Shown in pieces: positions 20,236 through 29,816 of a DNA stretch of 64,000 nt; within the stretch, counting starts at the first letter, position 1, and every line of letters starts with the position of its first letter. The DNA lies in NCBI GenBank assembly GCA_023376005.1, contig CM042179.1, positions 14,285,472-14,349,471 on the forward strand, in the 5' to 3' direction. The translations under genes were made by a program, and so were the position numbers. Below the pieces are notes generated by a model. It was given only the letters and a program-made list of their open reading frames with translations, was not told where the DNA came from and made no database searches. The DNA comes from Doryteuthis pealeii. Lineage: Eukaryota > Mollusca > Cephalopoda > Myopsida > Loliginidae.

Positions 20236-20545
20236 ACACTCGTTTGCCATAAAGGGTATGTCCCGTGTAAGACATCAAAGAGAATCTGAGGGCCAGGCTC
20301 CAGTTCTGGATATCTGGAGAGTGTGGAGTACCCCTTCATTAACTCTGGCCCGGAGTGTTAGTACCTATTAGACCTATCCATGGGTTAAATAATATGTTAA
20401 AAATGTATTAGTATTCGATTCGTGTGCAAAAAAAAAAGACTCATAAAAAACAATAACAACAAAAAAGAAAGTGATTCCCTAACTTACAGGTATAAAATAA
20501 CCCGAGACGGATTGGCATGCCGTTAAAAATCAACCAATCGACTGT
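20236..20545 (-). mobile_element. Family-B copy
   Basis: Contains 'aggctccagttctggatatc', 'ggagtaccccttcatta', 'cccatgggttaaata'-type sequence, 'tattcgattcgtgtgc' and the end 'attggcatgccgttaaaaat'. Slightly shortened relative to the copy at 21930. Confidence 0.6.
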
Positions 20546-21054
20546 CTCTTAATTCGGAGCTTATGATTATCCTGTTATATCAATGGTATAAAATTGTCTG
20601 GGTGATGAAAAAAATGTTGAAATGCTTGCAGCAGTTGAACTATGCTAAACCACCAGCTATAACTATTTGCCAACTTTAAACCGCTCGCAGTGGCTCTCCC
20701 ACCACTGCGATCCTACTGTAAACGGCTGGCAGTGGCTATGGCACGTGTCACTTGTTTGTACTGAAAAATCCCTACGTGAACACCCTGCTATCATTTGTTT
20801 TGTCTATGAACCAACTCTGAGACTGGTACTTGAATCCTTTTGCAATAGGGAAACAATCATGTAAATAAATAAATAAATAAAAATAAAGCTGTGAGGGAAA
20901 TTTGGCAGGCAAAGAGTTAAATACAGTTGATCACGCTTTTCACTGTTATTTGTTTCTCTGAAAGCCAACAATATCGAACGATTAGTGTGCTGTGTTTTAT
21001 TACAGAATTGTTGGAAACGTACTCTTTAATGTCCTTCTATGTCTTAAATTAAAA
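20546..21054. other. Unassigned stretch
   Basis: Contains an imperfect duplication 'cgctcgcagtggct' / 'cggctggcagtggct' at about 20681-20736 and an (AATA)n run near 20862-20885. No domain in the 65-codon open frame at 20667. Confidence 0.3.
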
Positions 21055-21450
21055 TCTATTAATAATGGAGATTCGCTTCCGGTTTCTGTCTGTAACAAAA
21101 ATTACATCACTGCTTACGTCACATTACCCAAAATCATCATAACATTGAATAAATACACTAAAAATTTGAACATGCAAAATTAGACAGTCTTCATTGTTTT
21201 TTAAAACAAGTTTTAATAAATACATGACTGGTATTATATATCTATATATAGTTTGTTTTATTTTAATACATATTTAAAGTTTCCATTTCAAATTGTTTTA
21301 TTTTTTAATCCTTTAATGAATTTGATGATTTTACTTACTTAGAGTACAAACTCGCTGACATTGAATGTTTAACTCCCACCCCTCAGTCAATATGTTTCAA
21401 AAATCTATTTTTACATCGCCCAGAGGGTGTTTTTTTAAATTTTGTACTAG
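21055..21450 (+). mobile_element. Non-autonomous Helitron F, copy 1
   Basis: Starts TC ('tctattaataatggagattc') after A and ends 'tttgtactag' before T. The GC-rich block 'catcgcccagagggtgt' before the end forms an imperfect hairpin. At 396 bp it is the best-bounded F copy. No coding sequence. Confidence 0.8.
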
Positions 21451-21518
21451 TAGTTATAATTTCCAATTTATACAGTTAGATATTGATTTTGATTACAAAT
21501 TGTCATCTTCATCAGATT

Positions 21519-21533
<15 letters not shown>

Positions 21534-21615
<82 letters not shown>

Positions 21616-21618
21616 ACG
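21534..21618. repeat. (TC)n-(AC)n compound microsatellite
   Basis: TC tract to about 21590, then AC tract. The right end abuts the LINE-1x remnant at its WR-ER codon position. Confidence 0.85.
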
Positions 21619-21800
21619 CGCGCCAACCATCCCAATCAGTCATCGCCACCGAGATGTCCTTTACGCAGCATCCAGAATCCGTAGAGAGTTAATTGATGCT
21701 GGTTTTGGTTGTTCGGCCTACACTGGAGTGTCCATGTGTAGGTGAGCACATGAGAACGTCACTTATGAGTTCGTCCTTGATTCTCCAGCAGTATCCAGCA
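21619..21800 (-). pseudogene. LINE-1x C-terminal remnant, third copy
   Basis: Minus-strand translation includes CWRIKDELISDVLMC-type sequence and, in other frames, RPKP-ASIN, and ends at a GWR codon run before the microsatellite. It covers only the last 60 or so codons of the LINE. Confidence 0.6.
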
Positions 21801-21929
21801 TTTAGCTAATAAAGAAGTGAAATGCAAATCAGTTTTCATTTGAAGTCTTAACAGTAGACAAACTTAATAATCTCTCCATCTAAACAAATGCGTATGAAAT
21901 AATCATTCGAAATCATAAAAGGACGTCCC

Positions 21930-22565
21930 GTCGGATATGCTTATAATAAGCTGACTATCCCTTGCTGCAGACTAAGACCTACAGCAAAGACATTTCTGGA
22001 GATCTGGGTAGTGTTGAATACCCTTTTATTACCGTTACTTCCAGTTCCACTCTGACTTGGAGTGGTAGTACCTGTTAGCGTCCCTTCTATGGGTTAAATA
22101 GATATGTTAAAATAATATTTGTATTCGATAGGATAATGTAAAAAAAAACTATTAAAAATATCTGCACAAAAAATGTAAATATAAATATATAATGAATGTG
22201 ATTAGGAAGTGCGTGGTGTAATGGTTAAAGCCTTGGGAAATGGACCCGAGTTCAAATCCTGGACGTGGTAATTGCATTTCACTTAGCGCTAATATCCTTG
22301 GGAAAGTTATGAATCCTACTCTCCTTCCAGCTATGGGTAAATAGTAGGGCAGACTGGGCTCTTTAACCTTGGTTGGGCAACCGGTCTAGGAGAAGGAAAA
22401 CTCTGAATTCAAACCTGTTGAACTCCGCTTAAGAAATTGACCTTGTGTCGCATCCTGCTCATGCGCAGGGGTTGGTAAATATATATAATGAATGTGATTT
22501 CTTAACGTATATACATAAAATAACCCAAGACGAGTTGACACGCCATTAAAATCAATCAATTAGTC
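21930..22565 (-). mobile_element. Family-B copy carrying SINE-A
   Basis: Family B runs from about 21930 ('gtcggatatgcttataa') through 'gttccactctgacttggagt' to 22203 and resumes at 22500 with 'tacataaaataacccaagac' and its end 'gttgacacgccattaaaatc'. The SINE-A at 22204-22481 inserted into it. The tail after the B end reads 'aatcaatcaattagtcaatc'. Confidence 0.7.
22204..22481 (+). mobile_element. SINE-A, intact, with 18-bp target-site duplication
   Basis: Complete SINE-A: A box in 'gcgtggtgtaatggttaaag', B box in 'gagttcaaatcctgg', full body, tail 'gcaggggttggtaaatatat'. The sequence 'tatataatgaatgtgatt' occurs at 22186-22203 and 22482-22499, a target-site duplication (its first bases could also belong to the TA-rich tail). 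The intact body suggests a fairly recent insertion. Confidence 0.9.
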
Positions 22566-22661
22566 AATCAATATTAAAAGCTTGTCTAATTATCTAATAA
22601 AAACACACAAGTATAATTTTGATCAAACTTTTGGTTTCAAAGTTTTATTTGTAAAAATGTT

Positions 22662-22873
22662 GGTGCAGTGGCCTATTGTCGGTATCAGCTGAACAGCGAG
22701 AGTGTCTATCCCCTTTTTGCTAGCGCTAGACCAGAGAGGCTATTTTCTCTGAGGTGGAGCGCCACAATTACCATCACCTTCCCACTTTCCGCACAGATGC
22801 GCTGAGTTGGGTGGGGACCGGTATCGAACCAGGAATCTTCTGATTCTTAGGCAGATACTCTACCAAATGGTGG
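22662..22873 (-). mobile_element. SINE-C copy
   Basis: Right-to-left: decayed tRNA-like head ('ggtagagtatctgcctaaga'), 'ttcgataccggtccccaccc', a deletion removing part of the 'gtatgagtagcacaggg' block, 'gctagcaaaaaggggataga', and the end 'gacaataggccactgcacc'. Confidence 0.75.
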
Positions 22874-23236
22874 GAGCGTCGTATGTAGAGATCAAAATAT
22901 TTTTTCACTCATTTCAGTAATTGATACACATTAGAAAATTCATTGTAAAATATGTGTATTTTTATATTAAGAAATAAAAGCGATTAATTAATCAGATTAA
23001 AAATAGTTATATGTGGGGGAATTCTATTCATAAAGCAATAAAAATCCTTTCTCTTTTTTAAAAACTAATAACTTTTTTTTTTTTATGTTCAATTATATTT
23101 TCAATTTGTCATTATTTTTATCACTAACATCTTGGGAGTTTAATTTGAAATTATTTTCTTTTTTATTCTTTGGAACCATCATCTCTTTCTTTCTCTGATT
23201 ATTTAGGCTCATTACCATTTTTCCACCTTTAAAAGT
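22874..23236. other. AT-rich stretch
   Basis: No element recognised; T-runs near 23064-23080. Confidence 0.3.
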
Positions 23237-23430
23237 CTTCTTCTTCTTCTTCTTCTTCTTCTTCTTCTTCTTCTTCTTCTTCTTCTTCTTCTTCTTTGCT
23301 GTTTTTTCCTTCTTCCTACTGTTGTTGTTGTTGTTGTTGTTGTTGTTTTGCTGTTGTTATTGTTGCTGTTGTTGTTGTTGTTGTTCTTCTTCTTCTTTGC
23401 TGTCTCCTTCACTGCCTTCTTCCTCTTTAC

Positions 23431-23467
<37 letters not shown>

Positions 23468-23627
23468 CTTCTTCTTCTTCTTCTTCTTCTTCTTCTTCTT
23501 CTTTGCTGTTTTTTTCCTTCTTCCTACTGTTGTTGTTGCTGTTGTTGTTGTTGTTGTTCTTCTTCTTTGCTGTCTCCTTCACTGCCTTCTTCCTCTTTAC
23601 TATTGTTGTTGTTGTTGTTGTTGTTCT

Positions 23628-23674
<47 letters not shown>

Positions 23675-23740
23675 TTCATTGCTGTTGTTGTTGCTGTTGT
23701 TGTTCTTTTTCTTTTTCTTTGCTGTTTTCTTCTTCTTAAA
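23237..23740. repeat. (TTC)n/(TTG)n compound array with 207-bp duplication
   Basis: Alternating TTC and TTG tracts over 500 bp. Non-repeat linkers 'ccttcttcctactg' (about 23306 and 23515) and 'gtctccttcactgccttctt' (about 23401 and 23572) each occur twice, so a block of about 207 bp was duplicated in tandem. Long open frames here are only translations of low-complexity DNA. Confidence 0.85.
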
Positions 23741-24684
23741 AAACAAAACAACCTCCTGTTGCCGGAAGTGATCTTTCTAATGGCGCCTTACAATCCATTA
23801 TAGCATAAGGTAACCGCCTATCCGTCGTGGACACGTGACACTGAGACTGAGAACATATTTTTTAGCCCTGCAGATCACTGGCAAATTAGTCGACTATTGA
23901 TCTTGTCGTCATCCCCTATATTGTTATTGAATTGCCATGTTAGTTTCCCTAATAAAAAAAATGCAGAATGGTCGTCTTCATAATTGCTGTTGTCCCAGGT
24001 TTCTGTCTTTTATTACATTTCTTTCTTCTTTTCTTTCTTTTTTTTTTGTTTGTTTTTTTTTTCTTTTTTTTTTTTTTTTTTTTTTGTTACTAGTTCATGA
24101 AGTGTTTCAGGCGGATAATGAAATGCAGACTCTGATTTTTTTATTATTTGTTTATTTTATGAGTTTTCACTTCATCCACTGTTTACTTTTAAAGGATTAT
24201 TTTCATTTCTTTTCTTTTTTTATTTTCTTGCTGCAAAGTGAGTGCTTTATTATTTTTTTAATGTTGTGTTTTTACTATTTTCGTGATAACTAGTGTAATG
24301 TCCGCATTATTGTTTTCTTCATTTTATATTCTTTTACTATCGACTTGATTTCTTATTCTTTTTGTCGTTATTATTTTCTTTATTTCTGCGTTGTCACTAG
24401 TAGCAACACCAGCAGCAACAAAAACAATAATGACATGATGATCATTATGATGATGATTATGATGATCATCATTATCGTTAGTATTTCTCTCATCTTCAAC
24501 ATTACGATTGTTTTTAATGAAGTTGTGTCTGCAATGATAATTACAAGCATACATGCACAAACAAGGATATATATTAACTGTGTTATATGCATATAATGTA
24601 TGGAGGCGACAACATTCCAAAATACGACAGACACCCTGAGAAAAGACCCCGGGGGCACAGGACGAGAAACTGTTTTCATACCAA
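23741..24684. other. T-rich unassigned stretch
   Basis: Long T runs at 24028-24086 and an (ATG)-rich patch at 24430-24475. No recurring element or credible exon seen. Confidence 0.3.
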
Positions 24685-25262
24685 ACACATACGACCGTGT
24701 AACGGTTATCGTCGTAGAAAATGGAATCTATAACCCGAGTTTGAATGGAGGCGCGTGGTCTAATGGTTAGTAGGAAATGAACTCGTCAACGCGTGTTCAA
24801 TTCCTGGACGAAGCTGTTGGCATTTCACATGGCGCTAATACGTTTGGGAAAAGTATCAATCCAATTCTCCCTCCAGCTATGGGTAAATAGCAAGACAGAC
24901 TGGACTCTTTAACCAAGGCTAGGTAACTAGGTTAGGAGAAGGAAAACTCTGAATTCAAACCTGTTAAACTCCGCTTAAAAAATTGACCTTGTGTTGCATC
25001 CTGCTCGTGCGGAGGGGTTGGTAAATATATATAACCCGAGTTTGGATCTCGAATAAGACTGATTGCTTTTCTCTTCGCTCTAATACTCATGCAGAAGGCA
25101 TGAATCCATCTGTCCCTCACCATGGGTAAATTGAAGGGCAGACTTGGTTCTTTAGCTTTGCTTAGGCAACTATTGTAGGAGAAGGAAAATATCTTAATTT
25201 AAAGCTATTGTATGCGTTTTTGGCCTTGTGTCACATGCCACTCGTGTTTGTATGAATATTTA
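24685..25262 (+). mobile_element. Old SINE-A split by a younger SINE-A
   Basis: The outer SINE has head 'cgtgtaacggttatcgtcgt' before 24743 and resumes at 25045 with 'gatctcgaataagactgatt', 'catgggtaaattgaagggca' and a decayed tail 'cgtgtttgtatgaatattta'. It is clearly more diverged than the SINE nested inside it. Confidence 0.75.
24744..25029 (+). mobile_element. Younger SINE-A nested in SINE-A, 15-bp TSD
   Basis: Full SINE-A from 'ggaggcgcgtggtctaatgg' to tail 'gtgcggaggggttggtaaat'. The 15-mer 'tataacccgagtttg' is duplicated at 24729-24743 and 25030-25044. The duplicated site is the B-box region of the older SINE. Confidence 0.9.
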
Positions 25263-25418
25263 CAACCATATAATGCCTGAGTGTTGATTCATAAGTACGA
25301 AATTCATCTGGATTTTAGCCTGGAATTTTCACTGTATAATGTTCACTATGTTTCACTGCATAGGACTTATGGTCAAGTCACGCTGAAAGAGAATCGCGTT
25401 TATTATTGATTCATGTTT

Positions 25419-25690
25419 ATATATTTACCAACCTCTCTGTACGAGTAGGATGTGGCACAAGGTCAATAGCTTAAGCAGAGTTTAACAGATTTCCTTTGGC
25501 TAGACTGGTTGCCTAACCAAGGTTTTTAATTGTCCAGGCCGCCCTACTATTTACCCCATAGCTAGAGAGAGAATAGTTGGGTGCGTACCTTTCCAAGGGG
25601 TATTAACGCTATATAAAATAGCCTCGTTCAAGATTTGAACTCGGGTCACTGAATCCATTTCCAATAACAATAACCCTTACACCACAAACA
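25419..25690 (-). mobile_element. SINE-A, minus strand
   Basis: Tail 'tatatttaccaacctctctg' at left, 'ttaagcagagtttaacagat', 'ctactatttaccccatagct', 'gatttgaactcgggtcactg' and head 'acccttacaccac' at right. Small deletion in the 'ttgaattcagag' region. Confidence 0.8.
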
Positions 25691-25697
25691 GACCCTT

Positions 25698-25780
25698 TTA
25701 TCTAACCCCTCCGCACAAACAGGCTGCCATACAAGGTAAATTCTTAAGCGGAGTTCAAACGTTTTGACCATAGATACTAA
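25698..25780 (-). mobile_element. SINE-A 3' fragment
   Basis: 'taacccctccgcacaaacag' and 'ttcttaagcggagttcaaac'. Truncated at about 80 bp from the SINE 3' end and lies just beyond the head of another minus-strand SINE-A. Confidence 0.6.
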
Positions 25781-25781
25781 G

Positions 25782-25782
<1 letters not shown>

Positions 25783-25855
<73 letters not shown>

Positions 25856-25881
25856 TATATATATATTATATATATATATAT
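25783..25881. repeat. (TA)n with AATA interruptions
   Basis: About 100 bp of TA repeat, interrupted by phase shifts ('taatat', 'attata'). Confidence 0.85.
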
Positions 25882-26106
25882 AGATAGATATATAAAGTTA
25901 ATTGTCTATAAACTTTGTTCTTGTTAACGTTGTTTTTTGGTATTATGAAGCATGGAAATGAACAAGTGAACAAAAACCAACAAAAAAAAAAAAAACAGAA
26001 CAAAAAAACAGAGTTTCAATATCCAGCTGTTACTCTGTCCCTGGTCCGATTTATTCCGATATTTCGGATGAACCTCCAACCTTTATCAAGGTATAAAGAC
26101 TGTGTG

Positions 26107-26108
<2 letters not shown>

Positions 26109-26157
<49 letters not shown>
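26109..26157. repeat. (TA)n
   Basis: Uninterrupted TA tract; the sequence on its left (25882-26108) is unassigned and A-rich near 25980. Confidence 0.85.
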
Positions 26158-26161
<4 letters not shown>

Positions 26162-26247
26162 GTAATATCTATGTTCACACATATGTTGTCTATAATAATC
26201 AGCTGTTTACATTATTATCAGCTACTGCTATTTGTCCCCTGTTACAC

Positions 26248-26475
26248 AAAACCAGCCTAGTAAGATGAATGAGACAAGCTGGACACTGTTGGAGAAGCAA
26301 GGTTGAACTCATAAGGAACACACCATTGTAGGCCAACAAGGAGAAAGCTACATCAATCAGTTTTGTGTGGATTATGAACCTCAAGGGAAAAACCTGCCAG
26401 GGGCGATGACCGATTGGGACAGATGGCAAGAGACTTATGGGAATCCATGCTGTCATCGCGACCTGATGATGATCA
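26248..26475 (+). pseudogene. LINE-1x C-terminal remnant, fourth copy
   Basis: 'gagacaagctggacactgtt' and 'ggagaagcaaggttgaactc' match the GHCWRSKDEL region, and 'gcgatgaccgattgggacag' followed by 'atggcaagag' matches GAMTDWDRWQE. Only the terminal part of the LINE remains and it is frameshifted. Confidence 0.6.
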
Positions 26476-26514
26476 CATATATATATATGTATATGTATAT
26501 ATACATATAAGTAA

Positions 26515-26700
26515 GTAAAGTCGACGGGGCGGCCTAAAGTCGGTATCAACCAGTCAGCGAGGGAGTCTATCCCCTTTTCAATAGCGCTAGACCATGGAGA
26601 TTTTTTAGCATCTGAGGTGGAGCGCCACACCTACCATCAGCTCCTTACTTTACCGCACAGATCCCTGTGCTACTCATACGCTGAGTTGGCGAGGACCGAA

Positions 26701-26703
<3 letters not shown>
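26515..26703 (-). mobile_element. SINE-C, 5' truncated
   Basis: Typical 3' end 'gtcgacggggcggcctaaag' through 'gcatctgaggtggagcgcca' to 'ctgagttggcgaggac', then (TA)n replaces the tRNA-like head. Confidence 0.8.
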
Positions 26704-26732
<29 letters not shown>

Positions 26733-26738
<6 letters not shown>

Positions 26739-27107
26739 GCCATTTGTGTGAATCAGTATGTCCGGAAAAAACTTCGAAAATAAAACAATTAACGAAAAAT
26801 AGATATATATACACATTAAATATCACCAGGTCTTGGTTTTTGAGCAAAAATAATAGAGATATTCGTGAAGATAATTAAAAAATAAAATTTAAATGATAAC
26901 AGCATGGATTTCTTTTTTTTTTTTTTCATCTAATATTTTAGATAGTAGACATTAACATTTCTTTTCAGTGCAAGGTTTATTTGTTTACATAGGGATTTAA
27001 ATGGGGCATCTCACGAGGATTCAACTCACGATTCAGTGATAATGGATCTGGGGGACTAACTTAAAAATCCCCCCTCTACACAGGCGACGCCGGATATCCC
27101 CTGCTAG
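26733..27107 (+). mobile_element. Non-autonomous Helitron G, copy 1
   Basis: Starts in 'tatataaaggccatttgtgt' and ends 'atcccctgctag' before T. Near the end, 'ggcgacgcc' forms a small hairpin. Internal phrases 'ttaaatatcaccag', 'aaataaaatttaaatgataa' and 'cattcagtgataatggatct'-type sequence are shared with the copy at 39198-39629. No coding sequence. Confidence 0.65.
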
Positions 27108-27539
27108 TATATATATATAGCACTATGCTCTACAGAAAAACTTTCGAATCCTACAAGAACTAGCTTCATCGTGCGGAAACCTAAATTCTGAATCGGAAAT
27201 ATTTAGAGCTTGTCCACGCTAAAAAAAAAAATACTTATTAAACTCTTCGGCTGTAAAAACAACAAAACAAGACCAATCACCTTAAAAAAAAATCTTCCAA
27301 GTATTATTTTTAACATTATGCACGCATGAGGGGTACACGTGGACAAATAAAGCGAAAATAGCCAAATGCTCTACATAAGGGATATTTATTTGGATGTCAT
27401 TTACAAAGCGATTTGTCTGATGAGAAGCATCTAATGCTTTGAAACTTGCGGTAACAAAAAGCCATTGAATGTATAGATCATAGACTGTTGCTCTTTAGAC
27501 TGTAAATGAGCACTTCATTGTCCTCCCTCCAATATAAAT

Positions 27540-27543
<4 letters not shown>
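27108..27543. other. Unassigned stretch with foldback-type fragment
   Basis: At about 27436-27476 'ctttgaaacttgcggtaaca' and 'aaaagccattgaatgtatag' resemble the right arm of the inverted-repeat element at 59220-59420. The rest is unassigned. Confidence 0.4.
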
Positions 27544-27592
<49 letters not shown>

Positions 27593-27813
27593 ATTTGTCA
27601 CAAAAGTGTCGAGGTTTTTTGTACTTTTTGGCACACCTTGTATTGTGAAAAAATTATCGCTTCATTCATTTGTTCATTTCCATCTTGGTAAATACAGCTT
27701 TAAAATCGGCACTTATATAACATACCTTTTATTCTGAAAAAGATTAACGTTCCATTCATTGTTCAATTCTATCTTGGTAAATGCAGCTTCAATTTCGATA
27801 CTTTTATTACACG

Positions 27814-27880
<67 letters not shown>
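27544..27880. repeat. Two (TA)n tracts flanking a ~95-bp tandem duplication
   Basis: (TA)n at 27544-27591 and about 27817-27879. Between them two related units (about 27616-27709 and 27710-27805) share 'ttccattcattgttcaattc'-type sequence and 'atcttggtaaatgcagcttc'. Divergence between units is moderate. Confidence 0.6.
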
Positions 27881-27881
<1 letters not shown>

Positions 27882-28595
27882 TCTCCGTTCTTTTCGGTGG
27901 TATGGCTTTAAATCAGTTCCTAAAATCGTGCAATTTTCAGGAGGAAATACAAGCACGTTTAAACACGAAATTTGAATATGAAAAGTTTAATTCGTACATG
28001 TATAATACATGTATTCCATCGTAAGACAAGAATAAAGAAGCAAAATTCCAAACAAAACTTCCACGGTGGAAAATGAAGATAACTTGTCAGTTTGCAAAGC
28101 CGGCGTATTTTTACAATGGATGGCGTTAGAGAGAAATTAAAAGGTCAGCAGCAGTGGCGAAATCCGTTTTGTCCCTTCACCAAAAACTCGTTACCTATTC
28201 TTCTCTACCGAAAAACCTACCCATACGCACACTCGTGTACGGACCATAACCCAGTGTTCAATCGAGTTGTCACACTCTGCTTAATCGTCATTATAATAAC
28301 GTCTACAAGTTCACAACGGTTCCTCATTATTTCTACTGATCGAGTGACAATATATTTTATACTGATATATTAAAAAAACTAATTTAGTGATATGAGCAAC
28401 TCTATTATTGTCATCTAAGTTACCACCAACTGACATGTTGCTTTTGGGGTCGTATAGACCCCACAAAAAATGACTTGAATTGTTGGTGAGATGGGGGTAA
28501 AAGTAATGCTTTAGATTATTTCAAATGACTTGTATACAAAGCCATCGCTGTGCGTGAAAAGGTATGTCAGTACACAAACAAGTGAATGTGCGTAT
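27881..28595. other. Unassigned stretch
   Basis: An open frame of 93 codons at 28092-28373 is the longest non-low-complexity frame nearby. It starts at ATG but shows no recognised domain, and codon use is unremarkable. Confidence 0.3.
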
Positions 28596-28816
28596 AGATA
28601 GATTTACAGATAGAGATATATAGATAGATAGACTGAGATAAGATAGATAGAAATATAGATAGACTGAGATAAGATAGATAGACTGAAATAAGAAGTATTA
28701 AACTGAGATAAGATAGATGTATGTGACTGAGATAAGAGATAGATAGATAAATAGATAGATGTACATACTTAAATGTACAGACAGATATAGATAGATGCAC
28801 ATACTTAGATGTACAC

Positions 28817-28866
<50 letters not shown>

Positions 28867-29040
28867 GTGCAGACAGATAGATAGAAGTACAGACTGAGAT
28901 TGATAGATAAGATAGTTGTACGTGAATTAGATAGACTGAGATAGGTAGATGTATAGATAGGCTGATGATAGATAGATATATGGATAGACTGATAAAATAG
29001 ATAGATGTATAGACTGAGATAAGATGAATAGAGAGGTTTA
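28596..29040. repeat. (GATA)n-derived minisatellite
   Basis: About 445 bp of GATA/GACT units, many of the form 'gactgagataagatagatag', with a pure (GATA)n core at 28812-28866. Interruptions such as 'tgtacatacttaaatgtaca' also repeat. Open frames across it are low-complexity. Confidence 0.85.
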
Positions 29041-29816
29041 TAACTAGCAACAGAAATAGACACAGGTAAAATACGAAATTGAAAGGAATACTAAATAAAA
29101 TTTAAATAGCAGAAATGCATGTTTTGGCATTTTGATTATGTGTGTGTTCGCTTTTATTATATTTAATTTTATTTCATTCTAATAAAACAATGACAATATT
29201 TTTTTCAATTTCCCCCGGCAAGCGGAAGTAAAATAACCCGGAGCATTTGAAAAGAAACACCGGAAACTATTAGAAGACTTAATTTAATATTTGTCGGTCT
29301 AATTTCTATACGCGAATGCACGCTGTGCTTGTGCTTTTATATTCTATGTGTGTGAGTGACATATAAACCTAGCTGTTCATAACTCACTTTAAAAATGTAT
29401 TTCTTTTTACTTTTTTTCTTTTTTTCTTTTTCTTTAAGTTTTAAAACTCACAATCGACTTCTATTTACAAAATGCAAGCAAAAGCCATTTTAAGAAAATA
29501 AGATTAAGAAAATTTATTAATTTTGTTATTTTTGTAATTCTTTATTTGTTGGTCCGGTTGTTTGTTTGTTTGTGTTCCCAATTTATTAACTTGTTTGTTT
29601 GTTAAAGACAATTCAAAATAATCACTACCAGGCATTATTTTTTTATGGCTTAGCAAACGAGAACTTGAAACTTCATTGGCGTCTGCAATTTTAATGTTTG
29701 TGTACGTGTGCATATTTGTGCACTCAGCTGTAATCGTATTTGCGTATATGCATATAAATCTATACATTGCATATGCATATTTTATATCCATTTCCAATTC
29801 TAGTATTCTAATTGTG
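29041..29816. other. Unassigned AT-rich stretch
   Basis: No recurring element. The 108-codon minus-strand frame at 29504-29830 has no recognisable domain and overlaps the satellite start. Confidence 0.3.

Noticed and set aside
22204..22270. A true tRNA gene in the SINE-A head
   Set aside because: A- and B-box-like motifs are present but no complete cloverleaf, and the sequence is repeated many times with a SINE body attached.
23296..23803. Overlapping open frames of about 150 codons rich in L, C, V, S and F
   Set aside because: All three frames are open because the DNA is (TTC)n/(TTG)n; low-complexity translation, not genes.
28092..28373. 93-codon frame as a host exon
   Set aside because: No domain, no flanking splice signals that stand out, and no repeat of the sequence to suggest an element; evidence insufficient.
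28567..29063. Minus-strand frames of 81-121 codons rich in Y, S, I and L
   Set aside because: Translations of the (GATA)n-derived minisatellite.
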